Below are positions 46,228 to 56,862 of a stretch of 64,000 nucleotides of DNA, piece after piece. Each line of letters starts with the position of its first letter. The stretch's first letter is position 1. Made by a program: the position numbers and the translations under genes. The notes beneath the pieces are model-generated. The model made no database searches. It was not told where the DNA came from and saw nothing but the letters and a program-made list of their open reading frames with translations. Source of the DNA: Chitinophagaceae bacterium (GTDB lineage: Bacteria > Bacteroidota > Bacteroidia > Chitinophagales > Chitinophagaceae); assembly GCA_016786845.1 (NCBI GenBank), contig JAEUVB010000021.1, positions 124,001 through 188,000 on the forward strand. The letters are read 5' to 3'.

Positions 46228-46695
46228 TTACTCATCCAAACGCTTGACCCATAAGGCTAAATAGGTGGATGACTTGGATTTTTTGCCTTGTTGCTGCAGT
46301 TCAAGAGAATAAATCCCTGACTCAGGACAAGTAAATGAAAATTCCATCCAGTATGCTGTGTCTTTGTCAGATTGTATGGTTTTGCTGAAGTATTCTGAAA
46401 TCGTGCCTCTGGATAATTTAGCTTTCAGCTTGTCTGATTGAGGTTGACCTACAATGATGAAATGATATCTGCTTGCGTATTTCAGGGGTGTATTAATGAC
46501 CAACACTTCCCGTTTGTCTGAACTCAGCATTTGCTCTCGTTGTAAATCATATCCAAGCGCACGAGTAGCCATATTCAATTCATTGATTTTATGATTGAAG
46601 TGGTACCCACTCGAATCGGGTGACTCCTTATGATCTTGGGCCAAACCATAAAAAGGCATGCTTAACAGAAAAACTAAACTCAATAGATATTTCAT
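46228..46695 (-). CDS. Small secreted protein of unknown function
   Basis: The product (about 155 residues) has a signal peptide (MKYLLSLVFLLSMPFYGLAQ) and a mature part rich in charged residues and beta strands (YHFIIVGQPQSDKLK, TAYWMEFSFTCPESGIYSLELQQQGKKS). The second half resembles a small beta-sandwich of the kind that ends many periplasmic proteins. I do not recognise a family. It starts at ATG 46695 (ATG 46701 is two codons upstream). It lies between the beta-helix gene and the M4 protease gene on the same strand, but a terminator after the protease gene suggests separate transcription. Confidence 0.6.
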   Translation of the reverse strand: MKYLLSLVFLLSMPFYGLAQDHKESPDSSGYHFNHKINELNMATRALGYDLQREQMLSSDKREVLVINTPLKYASRYHFIIVGQPQSDKLKAKLSRGTISEYFSKTIQSDKDTAYWMEFSFTCPESGIYSLELQQQGKKSKSSTYLALWVKRLDE

Positions 46696-46784
46696 GCTCA
46701 CAAGATACGAAAATTGCTTTGGGAATTACTCCCGTACACGTGATATTGGTCAGGTTTATGTTTGGGTAAAATTTGACACGATCT

Positions 46785-46820
46785 AAAAAATCAATCCCCG
46801 CAGCGAGTTGCTACGGGGAT
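46785..46820 (-). terminator. Rho-independent terminator after the M4 protease gene
   Basis: On the minus strand ATCCCCG-TAGC ... GCTG-CGGGGAT forms a hairpin followed by TTGATTTTTTAG. It lies just beyond the stop at 46846. Confidence 0.8.
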
Positions 46821-46845
46821 GTGATTGTATTGGGGGGGATTTTGG

Positions 46846-49800
46846 TTATGGTAAAAAAGCGCCTACTCCACTCTGAACATTTGGATCGAATATATTAAAA
46901 TCATCGCCATCCACACCACCACTTCCATCGAGGTCGGTAGAAAGGTAGCCGCCATTTCCAAATTGTATATCAGGATCGAGTAAGTTGAAATCATCGCCGT
47001 CTACTCCACCGCTTTGATCGATATCTCCGGAAAAGAAGGCGAAAATACCCGAGGCCACTTCTACTTGATTTAGACCATAAGCCTGAGCGGCTGCGACAGA
47101 AAAATCATAATTCACCGGTATTGCACCCAAGGTGACTGTAGACATAGACCAGGTTTCTACTGCATTCCTATGTCGAATAGCCAGATAATAATTTCCTGTA
47201 AAACCGGCAAAATTACAGGTTGCATTACCATTGGTATTGAGCAAGGTCTTTGCTGTTGCAACCAAAGCAAAAGTGATAGGATCTCTCAATTGAATTTCTA
47301 TGGTATCGGCGACCGTCGGGCTTATACCTACTCCTTGATTTAACAAAGCCGGATTCATTAGACCCCCTCCGATATAATAACCTTCAATAAAGAGTTTTAC
47401 ATTTACGATACTGTTACAATTATTGACCGTTATTGTTTGTGTGGCGGTATTCACACATCCATTTGCATTCGTTCCTGTAACGGTATAAGTAGTTGTTGCG
47501 CCCGGAAAAACTGAAATTGGATTGCCCGCTATACTACCCGGTTCCCAAATATAAGTTGATGCCCCGACCCCGGTAAGGGTGGTAGAATTTCCGGAACAGA
47601 TTGTACTTAAACTAGCCGAAGCCCCAACGTTTGGTAAAGGATTGACGACAATAGTTCTTGTAGCAGTAGCAGTGCATCCGGTAGCAGTAGTGGTCCCAGT
47701 GACCGTATAAGTGGTTGTTATCAAAGGGGTTACTGAAACTGTCGTACCGGCCATACCGCCCGGACTCCAACTATATGTATTTGCTCCATTCGCCGTGATG
47801 TTTGAAGATTGTCCAACACATACTGAGGGCCATGGTGTAGTCGTTCCCACGGAAGGTGCAGGATTCACAGTAATCATAATCGTACTTGCTTGTGTGCAGC
47901 CATTCGCATTGGTTCCGGTAACAGTATATGTTGTCGTTGTCGTTGGACTCACATTAACTGTCGTACCAGTTAAACTTCCGGGCATCCAAGAATACGATGT
48001 AGCACCCGTTCCGGTCACGGATGTAGAGCTACCCGCACAAATAGTGGCATTCGTAGTCGTAGCTCCTACAGTTGGTAATGCATTTACATTGATAACCTGT
48101 GTAGCAGTTGCGGTACAACCTTGTGCATTGGTTGCTGTTACCGTGTATGTGTTCGCTAATGTTGTAATTAATGTTGATCCGGTACCACCTCCCGGTGACC
48201 AGGTATAACCTGTTGCCGTTGCACTCGTAGCCGTAATGGTTGCGCTACCTCCGGCGCAAAAGGTTGCCGATGGTGATGCTGATGTAGATACGGATGGAAC
48301 CGGATTCATTAAGATGACAAAGGTTTGAGTTTTCGTACATCCCGCTGCACTCGTAGCCGTTACCGTATAGGTTGTTTGGAGCAGAGGATTTACAATGACT
48401 GGTGATCCATTCAGATTACCCGGCTGCCAGTTCCAAGTTACACCGGGTGTTGTGCCGGTTAAGGTAACTGCACCACCAGGACAAACGATACCGGGAGAAG
48501 CCGAACCCGCAATAACAGGTGCAGGATTGACGGTTATTGTAATCACCGCTGTTTTTGTACAACCTAAACTGCTAGTACCGGTTACCGTATAAGTAGTTGT
48601 CGTTGTTGGAGATACATTAATCGCTGCGCTTGTTTGTCCACCCGGAGCCCAGCTATAACTAACAGCTCCACTTGCAGTAATCGTAGTTGATGATCCTTCA
48701 CAGATAGTGCTTGCGGATGCAGATACGGCTGTATTTGGAGCATCTACATTGATGATATTTGTTGCTACACGTGTACTGCCCAAACAACCGGTAGCTACAT
48801 TGGTCACCTGTGCATAATAGGTTTGAGCTCCTGCAGTGGTCGATGGAAACGTATAGGAACTTAATGAACTCATAACAGGACCACCTGTTGCCGTAGCAAA
48901 CCATTGTACCGTTTGGGCAGAAACCGTTTGATAAGGTGCTTTAAAATTAGAAAGAACAATAGAACAGGCTCCACCTACATTATCCGAAGAATATGCTTGA
49001 AGTTGTAAGGTTTCACCGGCATTTAAGTACACACTAAAGGTACCGACTTGAGTTAATGGGTGTCCACTTTGCGCTTTGAAGCCTGGAAATACAACGGCTG
49101 TTCCACCATTAATGGAATAACGAGGATAATCGTATTGAGGACCTGAATCGGCCGTAGTATAACTCCAGTTAAACGTTACAAATCCTGAACATGGCATCAC
49201 ATGTTGGTAGCCCGTAACTCCATTCCCAGATAATCCGTTACTGGAGGTCATCGTAATTGAATTAGGCGCTGCTGCGATATTTACTGTACCATTGGAATTG
49301 GTTAAAACAGTACTCCAAGTTGCCGGTGCAAAGCTTCCTGCAAAACCGGATTGAACCACCCCATTACACTGTGAACCTGCCGGTGCCGTATAATTCAAGT
49401 TAATATTTGAACCTAAGCAAAGTGTGGAAGGTGAAGCAGTTGCTGTTCCTAATGGTGTTGACATGACCTCTACTCCAATTGAACCTGTTGCCGTACAACC
49501 ACTGTTATCTGTTACTGTAACACTATAGGCTGTTGAACTTAATGGTGTTACCACCGGATTACTTATAGATGTATTGGATATATTCGTATTCGGTGTCCAG
49601 GCATATCCGGATAAGGTGGTAACTGCATTATAGGCCAATTCACCATTGAATACCCTAGGAGAGTTTATAAAATTGAAGGTTCCGCCAAAACCGGCACCAC
49701 CATGTCCTTCTTTAACGGAAAGGTCTGCATTGTTTACATAAACGCTACCCACTGATGTTCCATTCGAATAGTTCACATCGCCATTACACACCACCGCAAG

Positions 49801-52800
49801 TCCATAGGTTTGACCGGAACCGATAATTAAGTTGGAGGTAATTGGAATATTGGTTAAGGCGCCTGCTCCAGCCGGTGTAATAGCAACGGTAGCTCCCAAT
49901 TTAGTCCATCCCGCACTAGAAGTTAAAGATGCACCACCATAACCACCTGATTTATACCAAACTTCTGCTTGCGTAGCTCCGGTGTCTATATTCATTTTAA
50001 CGCCTGTGATCGTAATTTGTTTCGTAGTGGTTACGTCAAAAACAACACCCCCGTTTGGTCCGTAACCATTCGTTCCGCTAACCGTGGTTAGTATCGCATC
50101 TGATTTAGTAGGATTACCCATGGTTGTACTTAATGTTTGATTACTTCCCGGACAAGCAGAGTTTGGCGAAACGCCTAATTGTACTTGAGGTGCAGGATTT
50201 ACATATACTCGTTCAATATTCGTATTGGTACACCCATTGCCATCCGTAACCGTTAAGGTATAGGTAGTAGAGGTAAAAGGAGATGCTATAGGATTGAAAA
50301 TAGTTGAACTACTTAAATTGCCGCCAGACCAAGTATATCCGGTTATTTGATTATCCACTTGGTAATTAAATTGTCCATTCCATATACGAGATGCATTGGT
50401 GAAGCTAAAAGCACCTGCCATTCCCGAACCACCATGACCAGTTTTAATCATTAAATCAGGATTTTGGGCAATGACATCTCCTACATTATTACCATTGGTA
50501 TAATTATTTGAACCATCGCAAACAACGACCACGCCATAGGTTTGTCCGGCAGGAATACTCAAACTAGCGGTTATAGGAATGTAAGTTAATGATCCTGCAC
50601 CGGCCGGTGAAATGGCCACTGTGGCTCCCAATTTTGTCCAACCTGCACTGCTAGTAAGACTAGTTCCCCCGTAACCCCCGGCTTTATACCATACCTCCGC
50701 ATTTGTACCGGTATTAATATTCATATACAAATAATTAATGGTGATATTCTTTTGTGCCGTTATATCAAATACATTACCGGCAAAACCATTTCCACCCGCT
50801 AAAGTGGTCGTTAAGAAATCATTTTCCAAGCTAGACGCACTAACACTTAATTGGGTATTACCGCCAATACAAAACGAGGTCGGTGTTGCCGTGATACTAT
50901 TAATATCAGGTAATGAATTAATATTCACCCTAACTGTACCTGTATTGGTGCAGCCGTTCCCGTCAGTGGCAGTAAGTGTATAGGTTGTTGAAGATGTTGG
51001 CGTAGCCGTTGGAACCGATGACGTGGCGCTATTCAGTGTTGAACTAGGGCTCCAAAGATAATTGGTATAATTCACTCTATATTCTACACTGCCATTAAAG
51101 ACTCTTGGGGATATTGTAAAATTAAATGTACCGCCAAATCCATAACCACCATGACCTTCTGTAATATAAAGATCCGAATTACTGGCTTCTATTGAACCCA
51201 CCAATGTTCCATTTGTATATATATTGCTTCCATTAACCAAGATAATGATACCATAGGTAGAACCTGCAGGGATCGTTAAATTAGAGGTCGTCGGAATTTT
51301 AGTTAAATTACCTGAACCCATTGGTGTTATAGCAACAGTTGACCCTAATTTAATCCAACCGACATTGCTCGTTACATTGGCATTGCCATACGAGCTTGTT
51401 TTATAATATACCTCCGCAGAATCCGCAGCACCAATGGCAATATTCATATTAAAATCTGTAATGGTAATGGAATTATAAGCATGAATATTGAAAGCGTTAC
51501 CGGACAAACCATTGCCTCCGGCTAAGGTTGTTTGTAACGATGTTATCGTTTCGTTTGTGCCGGCCGACAATAAAGTACTTCCTCCGGGGCACAAATCATT
51601 ATCCACGGCAAAGGGGGTCACTGTTGGCTCCGGTGTTATGTTTAAAGTAAACGATTTTGTTCCTGTACATTGCTCCGCATCGGTACCGGTAACCGTATAC
51701 GTGGTCGTACCGGAAGGTGCTATCACCTTGGGGTTGCCACTTCCTAAACCATTAGACCAGGCGTAAGTATTGGCACCAAACGCGGTGACGGTGGCTGATG
51801 ATCCAGGACATAAATAACTGGACGTGGTAGAAACCGTAATCGTTAAAGGAGCCGGGGCCACATATGCCGCACCTACGCCAACAGCATACCATGCATTGGT
51901 GGTTTGAACCACTGCATTACTGCAGTCACCGTAAAAATCTTTTGCCGCTTGAATAGATATTGTTCTTGCATTCGCATAGGTTCCACCTGAAGTTAATGTA
52001 CGCATAGTTTGCCAGGCAATGGCTCGTGCTTGTGTAAAACCGATGCCACTCACATTATAGGCATTTCCATTATCATTGGTTCCACTCCCACCTTCAACCA
52101 ATAAATAATACCAAAAATTCTGTACACCACTGTTGGTATGAACACCACAATAATCATTGGCGGAAGAAGGTGAAGCACAACCGGTAGTTACCCAATTCGT
52201 ACCATGATAGGTATCAGGATCATTATAAGCATTTGGATTACTCATACTGCGTAATGGTCCGATGGATAAATCTGCCGCTATCAACCAATCGTGTGATGGT
52301 AATATGTAGGCTTCACATGACTCTCCAAAAATATCTGCAAATGATTCATTCAAGGCTCCTGATTCATTTTGGTAAGCAAGTCCGGACGAAAAATCAATCA
52401 TACCGTGCGTTGCTTCATGGGCTGAGGCATCTAAGCATACAATAGGACTACCACCGGTACTAGTTCCTCCAAATGAAAAGGTTTCTGTTGAACTACTATA
52501 ATAAGCATTGTTCGAAAACCCGGGGTTAAGGTAAGAGGTATAATCATGACCTAAATCATCAAAACCATTTTGTCCATGTATATTAAAGAAATAATCACGG
52601 GTAGCTCTCATACCCCAATGAGTTTGAACAATATACTTGCCTAATGCGGTACTCGGCCATACATTATCGGCATCGGTATAATCCGTAGCACCAACTCCGG
52701 TATTTGCCCCATTACCATTTTTAGTAATAATTTGAGCACTGATACAATCATCTATAGCACGATAAACACCTGCATTTAATTGGGTATTAATATTTTGTAC

Positions 52801-53589
52801 ACCATTCCACAAAGTAGTCCCGGAGCCGGCGGAACAAGCATATACCAAAGGAATTTTATTAAACACTTCACCGGTTGCCGCATTAATATAGACGATATAA
52901 GATTCAATGGCCGGTTCGACATTTATTGCAAATTTCCAGCACAGCACATATTCAAGCTCGTTAGGTGCACCGGTATGGGTTGCAGCATAAACTAATTCCG
53001 CTTTGGGTTTGTAGCTCGCCTCAGGATCATGCTTTATTTCCTTTAATGCATCTTCTGCAGCTAAATTTTGCCATAAATAATCCTTGGATTGAATGATTGC
53101 AAGAGCATTCAACAAGGCAATACTATCTTTTACTAATACTTGATTATTCAAGGGATTGCGTTGAGCATACATTCCATTGATGTATTTAACTCGGCCATTT
53201 TGTACATGAATTCGCATTTCGGCACCCTCCAATTTGATACCATTTAAATATTGCTGGTAAAAATTCTGGGTTATCCCTATTTCATTAGTTTCCGATTTTA
53301 CAAATTTCATTTCACTGCCTTCAGTAAGATTTAATACCTGAATATATTTGGATATAAATTCCTCTTTGGTAATATTAATATCCTTTTTGATGGTAAATAA
53401 ATCCATGGTCGACTCCGATTCTGTAATGGATTCAAACTGCTGTTGTGGAGTTAGATTTTGTGCCAGTAAGGGGTTTGGCAGCATCAGGATTAAACATGTT
53501 AATAGCCCGAACAGCAAGGACTTGCGGAGGGCAGATATTCTTTCTGAATGATCAGACAGAAAATGGATGAAGAGATAAAACTTTTTCAT
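46846..53589 (-). CDS. Giant secreted M4 (thermolysin-like) metalloprotease with Ig-like repeats and dockerin-like C-terminus
   Basis: The 2247-residue product has an N-terminal signal region (about 1-44), an FTP/PepSY-like propeptide (about 45-250) and an M4 catalytic domain (about 255-575). The zinc site is His391, Glu392, His395 (ASAHEATHGMIDF) and Glu415 (GALNESFADIF); the 20-residue spacing matches thermolysin. Then come three copies of a 170-residue beta module (AGGNGFAGNVFDI, YGGTSLTSSAGWTKLGATVA) and about seven Ig-like repeats with TTTTYTVTGTNANGCT. The last 190 residues are the shared module ending GVGAFLP. The propeptide suggests secretion as a zymogen. The start at ATG 53589 gives a long basic N-terminus before the hydrophobic core. 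Confidence 0.9.
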   Translation of the reverse strand: MKKFYLFIHFLSDHSERISALRKSLLFGLLTCLILMLPNPLLAQNLTPQQQFESITESESTMDLFTIKKDINITKEEFISKYIQVLNLTEGSEMKFVKSETNEIGITQNFYQQYLNGIKLEGAEMRIHVQNGRVKYINGMYAQRNPLNNQVLVKDSIALLNALAIIQSKDYLWQNLAAEDALKEIKHDPEASYKPKAELVYAATHTGAPNELEYVLCWKFAINVEPAIESYIVYINAATGEVFNKIPLVYACSAGSGTTLWNGVQNINTQLNAGVYRAIDDCISAQIITKNGNGANTGVGATDYTDADNVWPSTALGKYIVQTHWGMRATRDYFFNIHGQNGFDDLGHDYTSYLNPGFSNNAYYSSSTETFSFGGTSTGGSPIVCLDASAHEATHGMIDFSSGLAYQNESGALNESFADIFGESCEAYILPSHDWLIAADLSIGPLRSMSNPNAYNDPDTYHGTNWVTTGCASPSSANDYCGVHTNSGVQNFWYYLLVEGGSGTNDNGNAYNVSGIGFTQARAIAWQTMRTLTSGGTYANARTISIQAAKDFYGDCSNAVVQTTNAWYAVGVGAAYVAPAPLTITVSTTSSYLCPGSSATVTAFGANTYAWSNGLGSGNPKVIAPSGTTTYTVTGTDAEQCTGTKSFTLNITPEPTVTPFAVDNDLCPGGSTLLSAGTNETITSLQTTLAGGNGLSGNAFNIHAYNSITITDFNMNIAIGAADSAEVYYKTSSYGNANVTSNVGWIKLGSTVAITPMGSGNLTKIPTTSNLTIPAGSTYGIIILVNGSNIYTNGTLVGSIEASNSDLYITEGHGGYGFGGTFNFTISPRVFNGSVEYRVNYTNYLWSPSSTLNSATSSVPTATPTSSTTYTLTATDGNGCTNTGTVRVNINSLPDINSITATPTSFCIGGNTQLSVSASSLENDFLTTTLAGGNGFAGNVFDITAQKNITINYLYMNINTGTNAEVWYKAGGYGGTSLTSSAGWTKLGATVAISPAGAGSLTYIPITASLSIPAGQTYGVVVVCDGSNNYTNGNNVGDVIAQNPDLMIKTGHGGSGMAGAFSFTNASRIWNGQFNYQVDNQITGYTWSGGNLSSSTIFNPIASPFTSTTYTLTVTDGNGCTNTNIERVYVNPAPQVQLGVSPNSACPGSNQTLSTTMGNPTKSDAILTTVSGTNGYGPNGGVVFDVTTTKQITITGVKMNIDTGATQAEVWYKSGGYGGASLTSSAGWTKLGATVAITPAGAGALTNIPITSNLIIGSGQTYGLAVVCNGDVNYSNGTSVGSVYVNNADLSVKEGHGGAGFGGTFNFINSPRVFNGELAYNAVTTLSGYAWTPNTNISNTSISNPVVTPLSSTAYSVTVTDNSGCTATGSIGVEVMSTPLGTATASPSTLCLGSNINLNYTAPAGSQCNGVVQSGFAGSFAPATWSTVLTNSNGTVNIAAAPNSITMTSSNGLSGNGVTGYQHVMPCSGFVTFNWSYTTADSGPQYDYPRYSINGGTAVVFPGFKAQSGHPLTQVGTFSVYLNAGETLQLQAYSSDNVGGACSIVLSNFKAPYQTVSAQTVQWFATATGGPVMSSLSSYTFPSTTAGAQTYYAQVTNVATGCLGSTRVATNIINVDAPNTAVSASASTICEGSSTTITASGAVSYSWAPGGQTSAAINVSPTTTTTYTVTGTSSLGCTKTAVITITVNPAPVIAGSASPGIVCPGGAVTLTGTTPGVTWNWQPGNLNGSPVIVNPLLQTTYTVTATSAAGCTKTQTFVILMNPVPSVSTSASPSATFCAGGSATITATSATATGYTWSPGGGTGSTLITTLANTYTVTATNAQGCTATATQVINVNALPTVGATTTNATICAGSSTSVTGTGATSYSWMPGSLTGTTVNVSPTTTTTYTVTGTNANGCTQASTIMITVNPAPSVGTTTPWPSVCVGQSSNITANGANTYSWSPGGMAGTTVSVTPLITTTYTVTGTTTATGCTATATRTIVVNPLPNVGASASLSTICSGNSTTLTGVGASTYIWEPGSIAGNPISVFPGATTTYTVTGTNANGCVNTATQTITVNNCNSIVNVKLFIEGYYIGGGLMNPALLNQGVGISPTVADTIEIQLRDPITFALVATAKTLLNTNGNATCNFAGFTGNYYLAIRHRNAVETWSMSTVTLGAIPVNYDFSVAAAQAYGLNQVEVASGIFAFFSGDIDQSGGVDGDDFNLLDPDIQFGNGGYLSTDLDGSGGVDGDDFNIFDPNVQSGVGAFLP

Positions 53590-53925
53590 AGGGTTGGGAT
53601 TTACTGTAAAACAAAATTAATAAGCATGCTAACCCTATGGATTATGAATGAGTAGATGGTGATACAAAATGAGCATTTAGCAGAATCGAAAGGATTTATG
53701 GTAAATCAACCCTGAGGCCGTTACAAGCAATTACTAGATTATTGTTTTTGTTATCAGTCATGCGAAAACGGCAAAAGCGGTGAAAGCAATCCATTGAAAT
53801 TTGCGACAATTACTTCTGCAATAGGGACAGTAATAAAGAAAAATGCCACTCTTTTCATGAATGTAAAAAATCAAACACCGCAACAAATGATTACCGATTC
53901 ATGATTGGGACAGAAAAATGATATT

Positions 53926-53978
53926 TATTCTCCACAGGGCGACGTCCGACATTCCGAAGGATTTCCCTGTGGGGAATA
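53926..53978. repeat. Long hairpin in the 53.6-54.1 kb gap
   Basis: TATTCTCCACAGGG (53926-53939) pairs with CCCTGTGGGGAATA (53965-53978), a 14-bp stem with one G-U pair and a 25-base loop. The remaining gap (53590-54096) is AT-rich, with no convincing gene. Two overlapping 60-residue frames, one on each strand, cross the hairpin and are not believed. Confidence 0.65.
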
Positions 53979-54096
53979 AGTATAGGTGTGGTGAAATGGA
54001 TGAAGGAATAAGAGATTTTATAAAAACAGAAGTAACACTTTCGTCTACATACACATTTAACAGCGCTTCACTAAAAATTAAAAACAAACAACTCCT

Positions 54097-56829
54097 CTAA
54101 GGTACATACGCCCCAACTCCTGCCTGCACATTCGGATCAAAAATATTGAAGTCATCGCCATCTACCCCACCGCTTCCATCGATATCAGTATTCAGATATC
54201 CACCACTTCCGGAAATAATATCCTGAAACAACAGATTATGATCATCACCATCTACCCCGCCACTCTGATCAATATCTCCGCTGTACATGGCCCAAATTCC
54301 GGGCGACACTTGAATTTGATTATTCCCATAAGCTTGTGAGGCTGCTGTTTTGAAATTGTAATTGGCATGAGGGGTAAAATTTTGTGGAGAGGCACTCCAC
54401 ACCGGTACGGAATTACGACCCTTCACTACGATCCAGGCAGGGCCGTTATAATAATCAAAGGTCAGGGTAGCTACACCGGTGGTACTCAAAATCCCTTTCT
54501 TGGTTCGAAGAAGGTTCATCGTTACAGGCTCACGTAACTCTACTGTAATGGTATCGGTCATTGTAGAAATTGCTCCGGGTATTCCCGCATTTTGCAATAC
54601 CGGCTTCATGGTTGTATTGTTTTGCATATATCCCTGAATCATACAATTTAATTGTAATTGAGAATAACACAGATTCAGGTTTTGATTTGGAGAAATGGTA
54701 ATCGAATAATCCTCTGTTTCCCCGAAAACTTGCATATCACAAGGTGTTATATTGACACCTCCGCCGGCTGTGGAATAATCGCAACGTACGCGCATGCGGT
54801 GAACGCCCGGGCTAACCCAACAAGGGATGATAACGGAAATATATCCTATACCTCCACCTTGAATTTGGGCTGTATACCCGAGTCTTTCGGTATTCTGATT
54901 GAAAAGGCCGTCATCATTAAAATCCATCCATACCGAAAAAGTTTGACCATAAACAGGTCCTGGCCATACTTCCATAGTATAGGTCTGTCCTCGTTGGAGT
55001 GTTGTCGATAGCGACATGTTGTTAGAGTAATTTTCATATCCCAGATTACTCGTATTGCAAAATGATCCACTATTATTGTTGAGGGTGTTCAATACTACTT
55101 TTGAAATATAATCACCACCTGAACAACCATATTGGGAAGGTGGAATGCAGTAGCAACTCAATGGCGGATTCATCGACAGACTTATCGTTTGAGAAAAGAC
55201 AACAGGACCGCCACTACAGGATACAGCACATTTAAAACTATCCGGCCCTGTTACCGTAGTGTATAAATAAGGTAAAGTAGCTCCCGAAACCGGTGTGTTA
55301 TTTTTATACCATTGAAAGCTTGAGCCACTACCTTGATAGATTGGATTCAGCGCTAAAAGAAGATCCTGACCAATGCACATCCCTCCGGAGACATTACTTT
55401 GTATGGACGGTGGTGTTGGATTAGATACACAGGTAGACAGGTTCTGAATATGCAAGAAGTAATCGGCTGTCTCCCCCGAAGGCAAAGTAGAACATGCCTG
55501 TCCGCCATTCAATAAACCGTCGCCATAACTAGACCCCCGGATACGCATTTTTGTTATTCCGGCAAGTGCTGTTGTCGGAACGGTTATGTTTAATACCGGA
55601 GTGGAATCCATGACGTTAAAGAGTGGATTTGTACCAATCGTTTGAAATTCTGAAACTTCAAATACACCATTCTGATTCCAGTCGAACCATGCTGACAAGA
55701 CAGAGTAGGTGCCGGTGGTGACTTTTAAAGAATAGCTTGATCCCTTCACCAGATTGGCCGACTTGCCCAATATATCTGGTTTTGCAACATAATAAGGGGG
55801 CGACTGAGTAACCATATGAACATCATCCAGGTCAAAGAGTCTAACACGTTTAATTCGCCCGTATCCTGGTCCGTTGGTCGTGGCGGGTATACAATAACAA
55901 TATGTAGGAGGGAGCATACTAACTTGAACAGGGTTTGAATAGGTTGACTGTGAGGTATTCGGACAAGTAACCTGACAATAGAAAGAATCGGCTGAATTTA
56001 TAGTTTGTGAATAAGTACTTCCGGTAGCACCTGCTACAATGCCCAATTTATTATACCATTGAAAAGTGTTACTGCCGGGGTTGCCTGGATTCTGTAAACT
56101 AAGAGTCACCTGTGTACCTGAACATACTGTTGTTGAGCTCGCCAATGTATTTCCGGGAGTGGGCATGGCATTGCAAGGTATAACCGGAGTTATATTGATT
56201 CCTGTCTTTAAAATACCCGAACTTGCACTGCCAGTACTACTCCCATTATTGGGCCCCCAAATACGTTGGCGGATAGTACCATTGTTTACATTAGCTACGC
56301 TATTTCCTATACCATTGGTATTGGTAAATTCTATTATCAAAGAAAGATTGGGATTGTAATTGAATCCGTTTTGTAAAGTGATAGGATACCAAGTGTCGGC
56401 TTGTATGCCATTCAAAGCATAGTTTGACGCATAAAAGCACGTTGTTAGTCCGGTAAAGTAAGAATAATTATTGAGTATGGGTCCCGAACCAAAATCAGAC
56501 TGAATGCCTGCTACTTGACCGATTCGAATAGTAAAATCTGAATAGCTGGCACCTGGTGTAACCGTAAACCCAACCTTGAAATAAACTGTAGTAATTACTC
56601 CCCCAGGAGCAGGCGTACCCATTCCTGTACCCAAAGAGGAAAAAGTATTCGGAGGATACAGATATTGAACTTTACGCTGATTACCACTAACTGAAGGGTT
56701 GAGCGGAATTAAATTATAAGCAGGTACTCCATCCGTGTTGAAATACTGGGGTGTTTGAGCACTGCCTAATATTGGCCATAAAAGGATAACCAAGAAATGC
56801 AGCACAATGAAACAGGAAATCTTTTTCAT
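54097..56829 (-). CDS. Secreted GEVED-domain protein with dockerin-like C-terminus
   Basis: The product, about 910 residues, has a signal peptide (MKKISCFIVLHFLVILLWP, cleavage near GSAQ). Residues about 20-220 form a beta-rich region. Two GEVED domains follow, the first with LSAWFDWNQNGVFEVSEFQ and GETADYFLHI, the second with FSVWMDFNDDGLFNQNTE and GETEDYSITI. Ig-like repeats (TPGNTLASSTTVCSGTQVTL) separate them. The last 185 residues are the shared module, with DIDQSGGVDGDD, then DIDGSGGVDGDD and GVGAYVP. The GEVED domain is frequent in surface proteins of Bacteroidota. I chose ATG 56829, which opens the signal peptide, over the ATG at 56847. Confidence 0.85.
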   Translation of the reverse strand: MKKISCFIVLHFLVILLWPILGSAQTPQYFNTDGVPAYNLIPLNPSVSGNQRKVQYLYPPNTFSSLGTGMGTPAPGGVITTVYFKVGFTVTPGASYSDFTIRIGQVAGIQSDFGSGPILNNYSYFTGLTTCFYASNYALNGIQADTWYPITLQNGFNYNPNLSLIIEFTNTNGIGNSVANVNNGTIRQRIWGPNNGSSTGSASSGILKTGINITPVIPCNAMPTPGNTLASSTTVCSGTQVTLSLQNPGNPGSNTFQWYNKLGIVAGATGSTYSQTINSADSFYCQVTCPNTSQSTYSNPVQVSMLPPTYCYCIPATTNGPGYGRIKRVRLFDLDDVHMVTQSPPYYVAKPDILGKSANLVKGSSYSLKVTTGTYSVLSAWFDWNQNGVFEVSEFQTIGTNPLFNVMDSTPVLNITVPTTALAGITKMRIRGSSYGDGLLNGGQACSTLPSGETADYFLHIQNLSTCVSNPTPPSIQSNVSGGMCIGQDLLLALNPIYQGSGSSFQWYKNNTPVSGATLPYLYTTVTGPDSFKCAVSCSGGPVVFSQTISLSMNPPLSCYCIPPSQYGCSGGDYISKVVLNTLNNNSGSFCNTSNLGYENYSNNMSLSTTLQRGQTYTMEVWPGPVYGQTFSVWMDFNDDGLFNQNTERLGYTAQIQGGGIGYISVIIPCWVSPGVHRMRVRCDYSTAGGGVNITPCDMQVFGETEDYSITISPNQNLNLCYSQLQLNCMIQGYMQNNTTMKPVLQNAGIPGAISTMTDTITVELREPVTMNLLRTKKGILSTTGVATLTFDYYNGPAWIVVKGRNSVPVWSASPQNFTPHANYNFKTAASQAYGNNQIQVSPGIWAMYSGDIDQSGGVDGDDHNLLFQDIISGSGGYLNTDIDGSGGVDGDDFNIFDPNVQAGVGAYVP

Positions 56830-56862
56830 AGTTGGAATTTTGAGCAAATCTATTCGTTGCCG

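Noticed and set aside
53899..54100. Overlapping 60-residue frames on both strands
   Set aside because: They cross a hairpin repeat, lack domains and have no credible start context.
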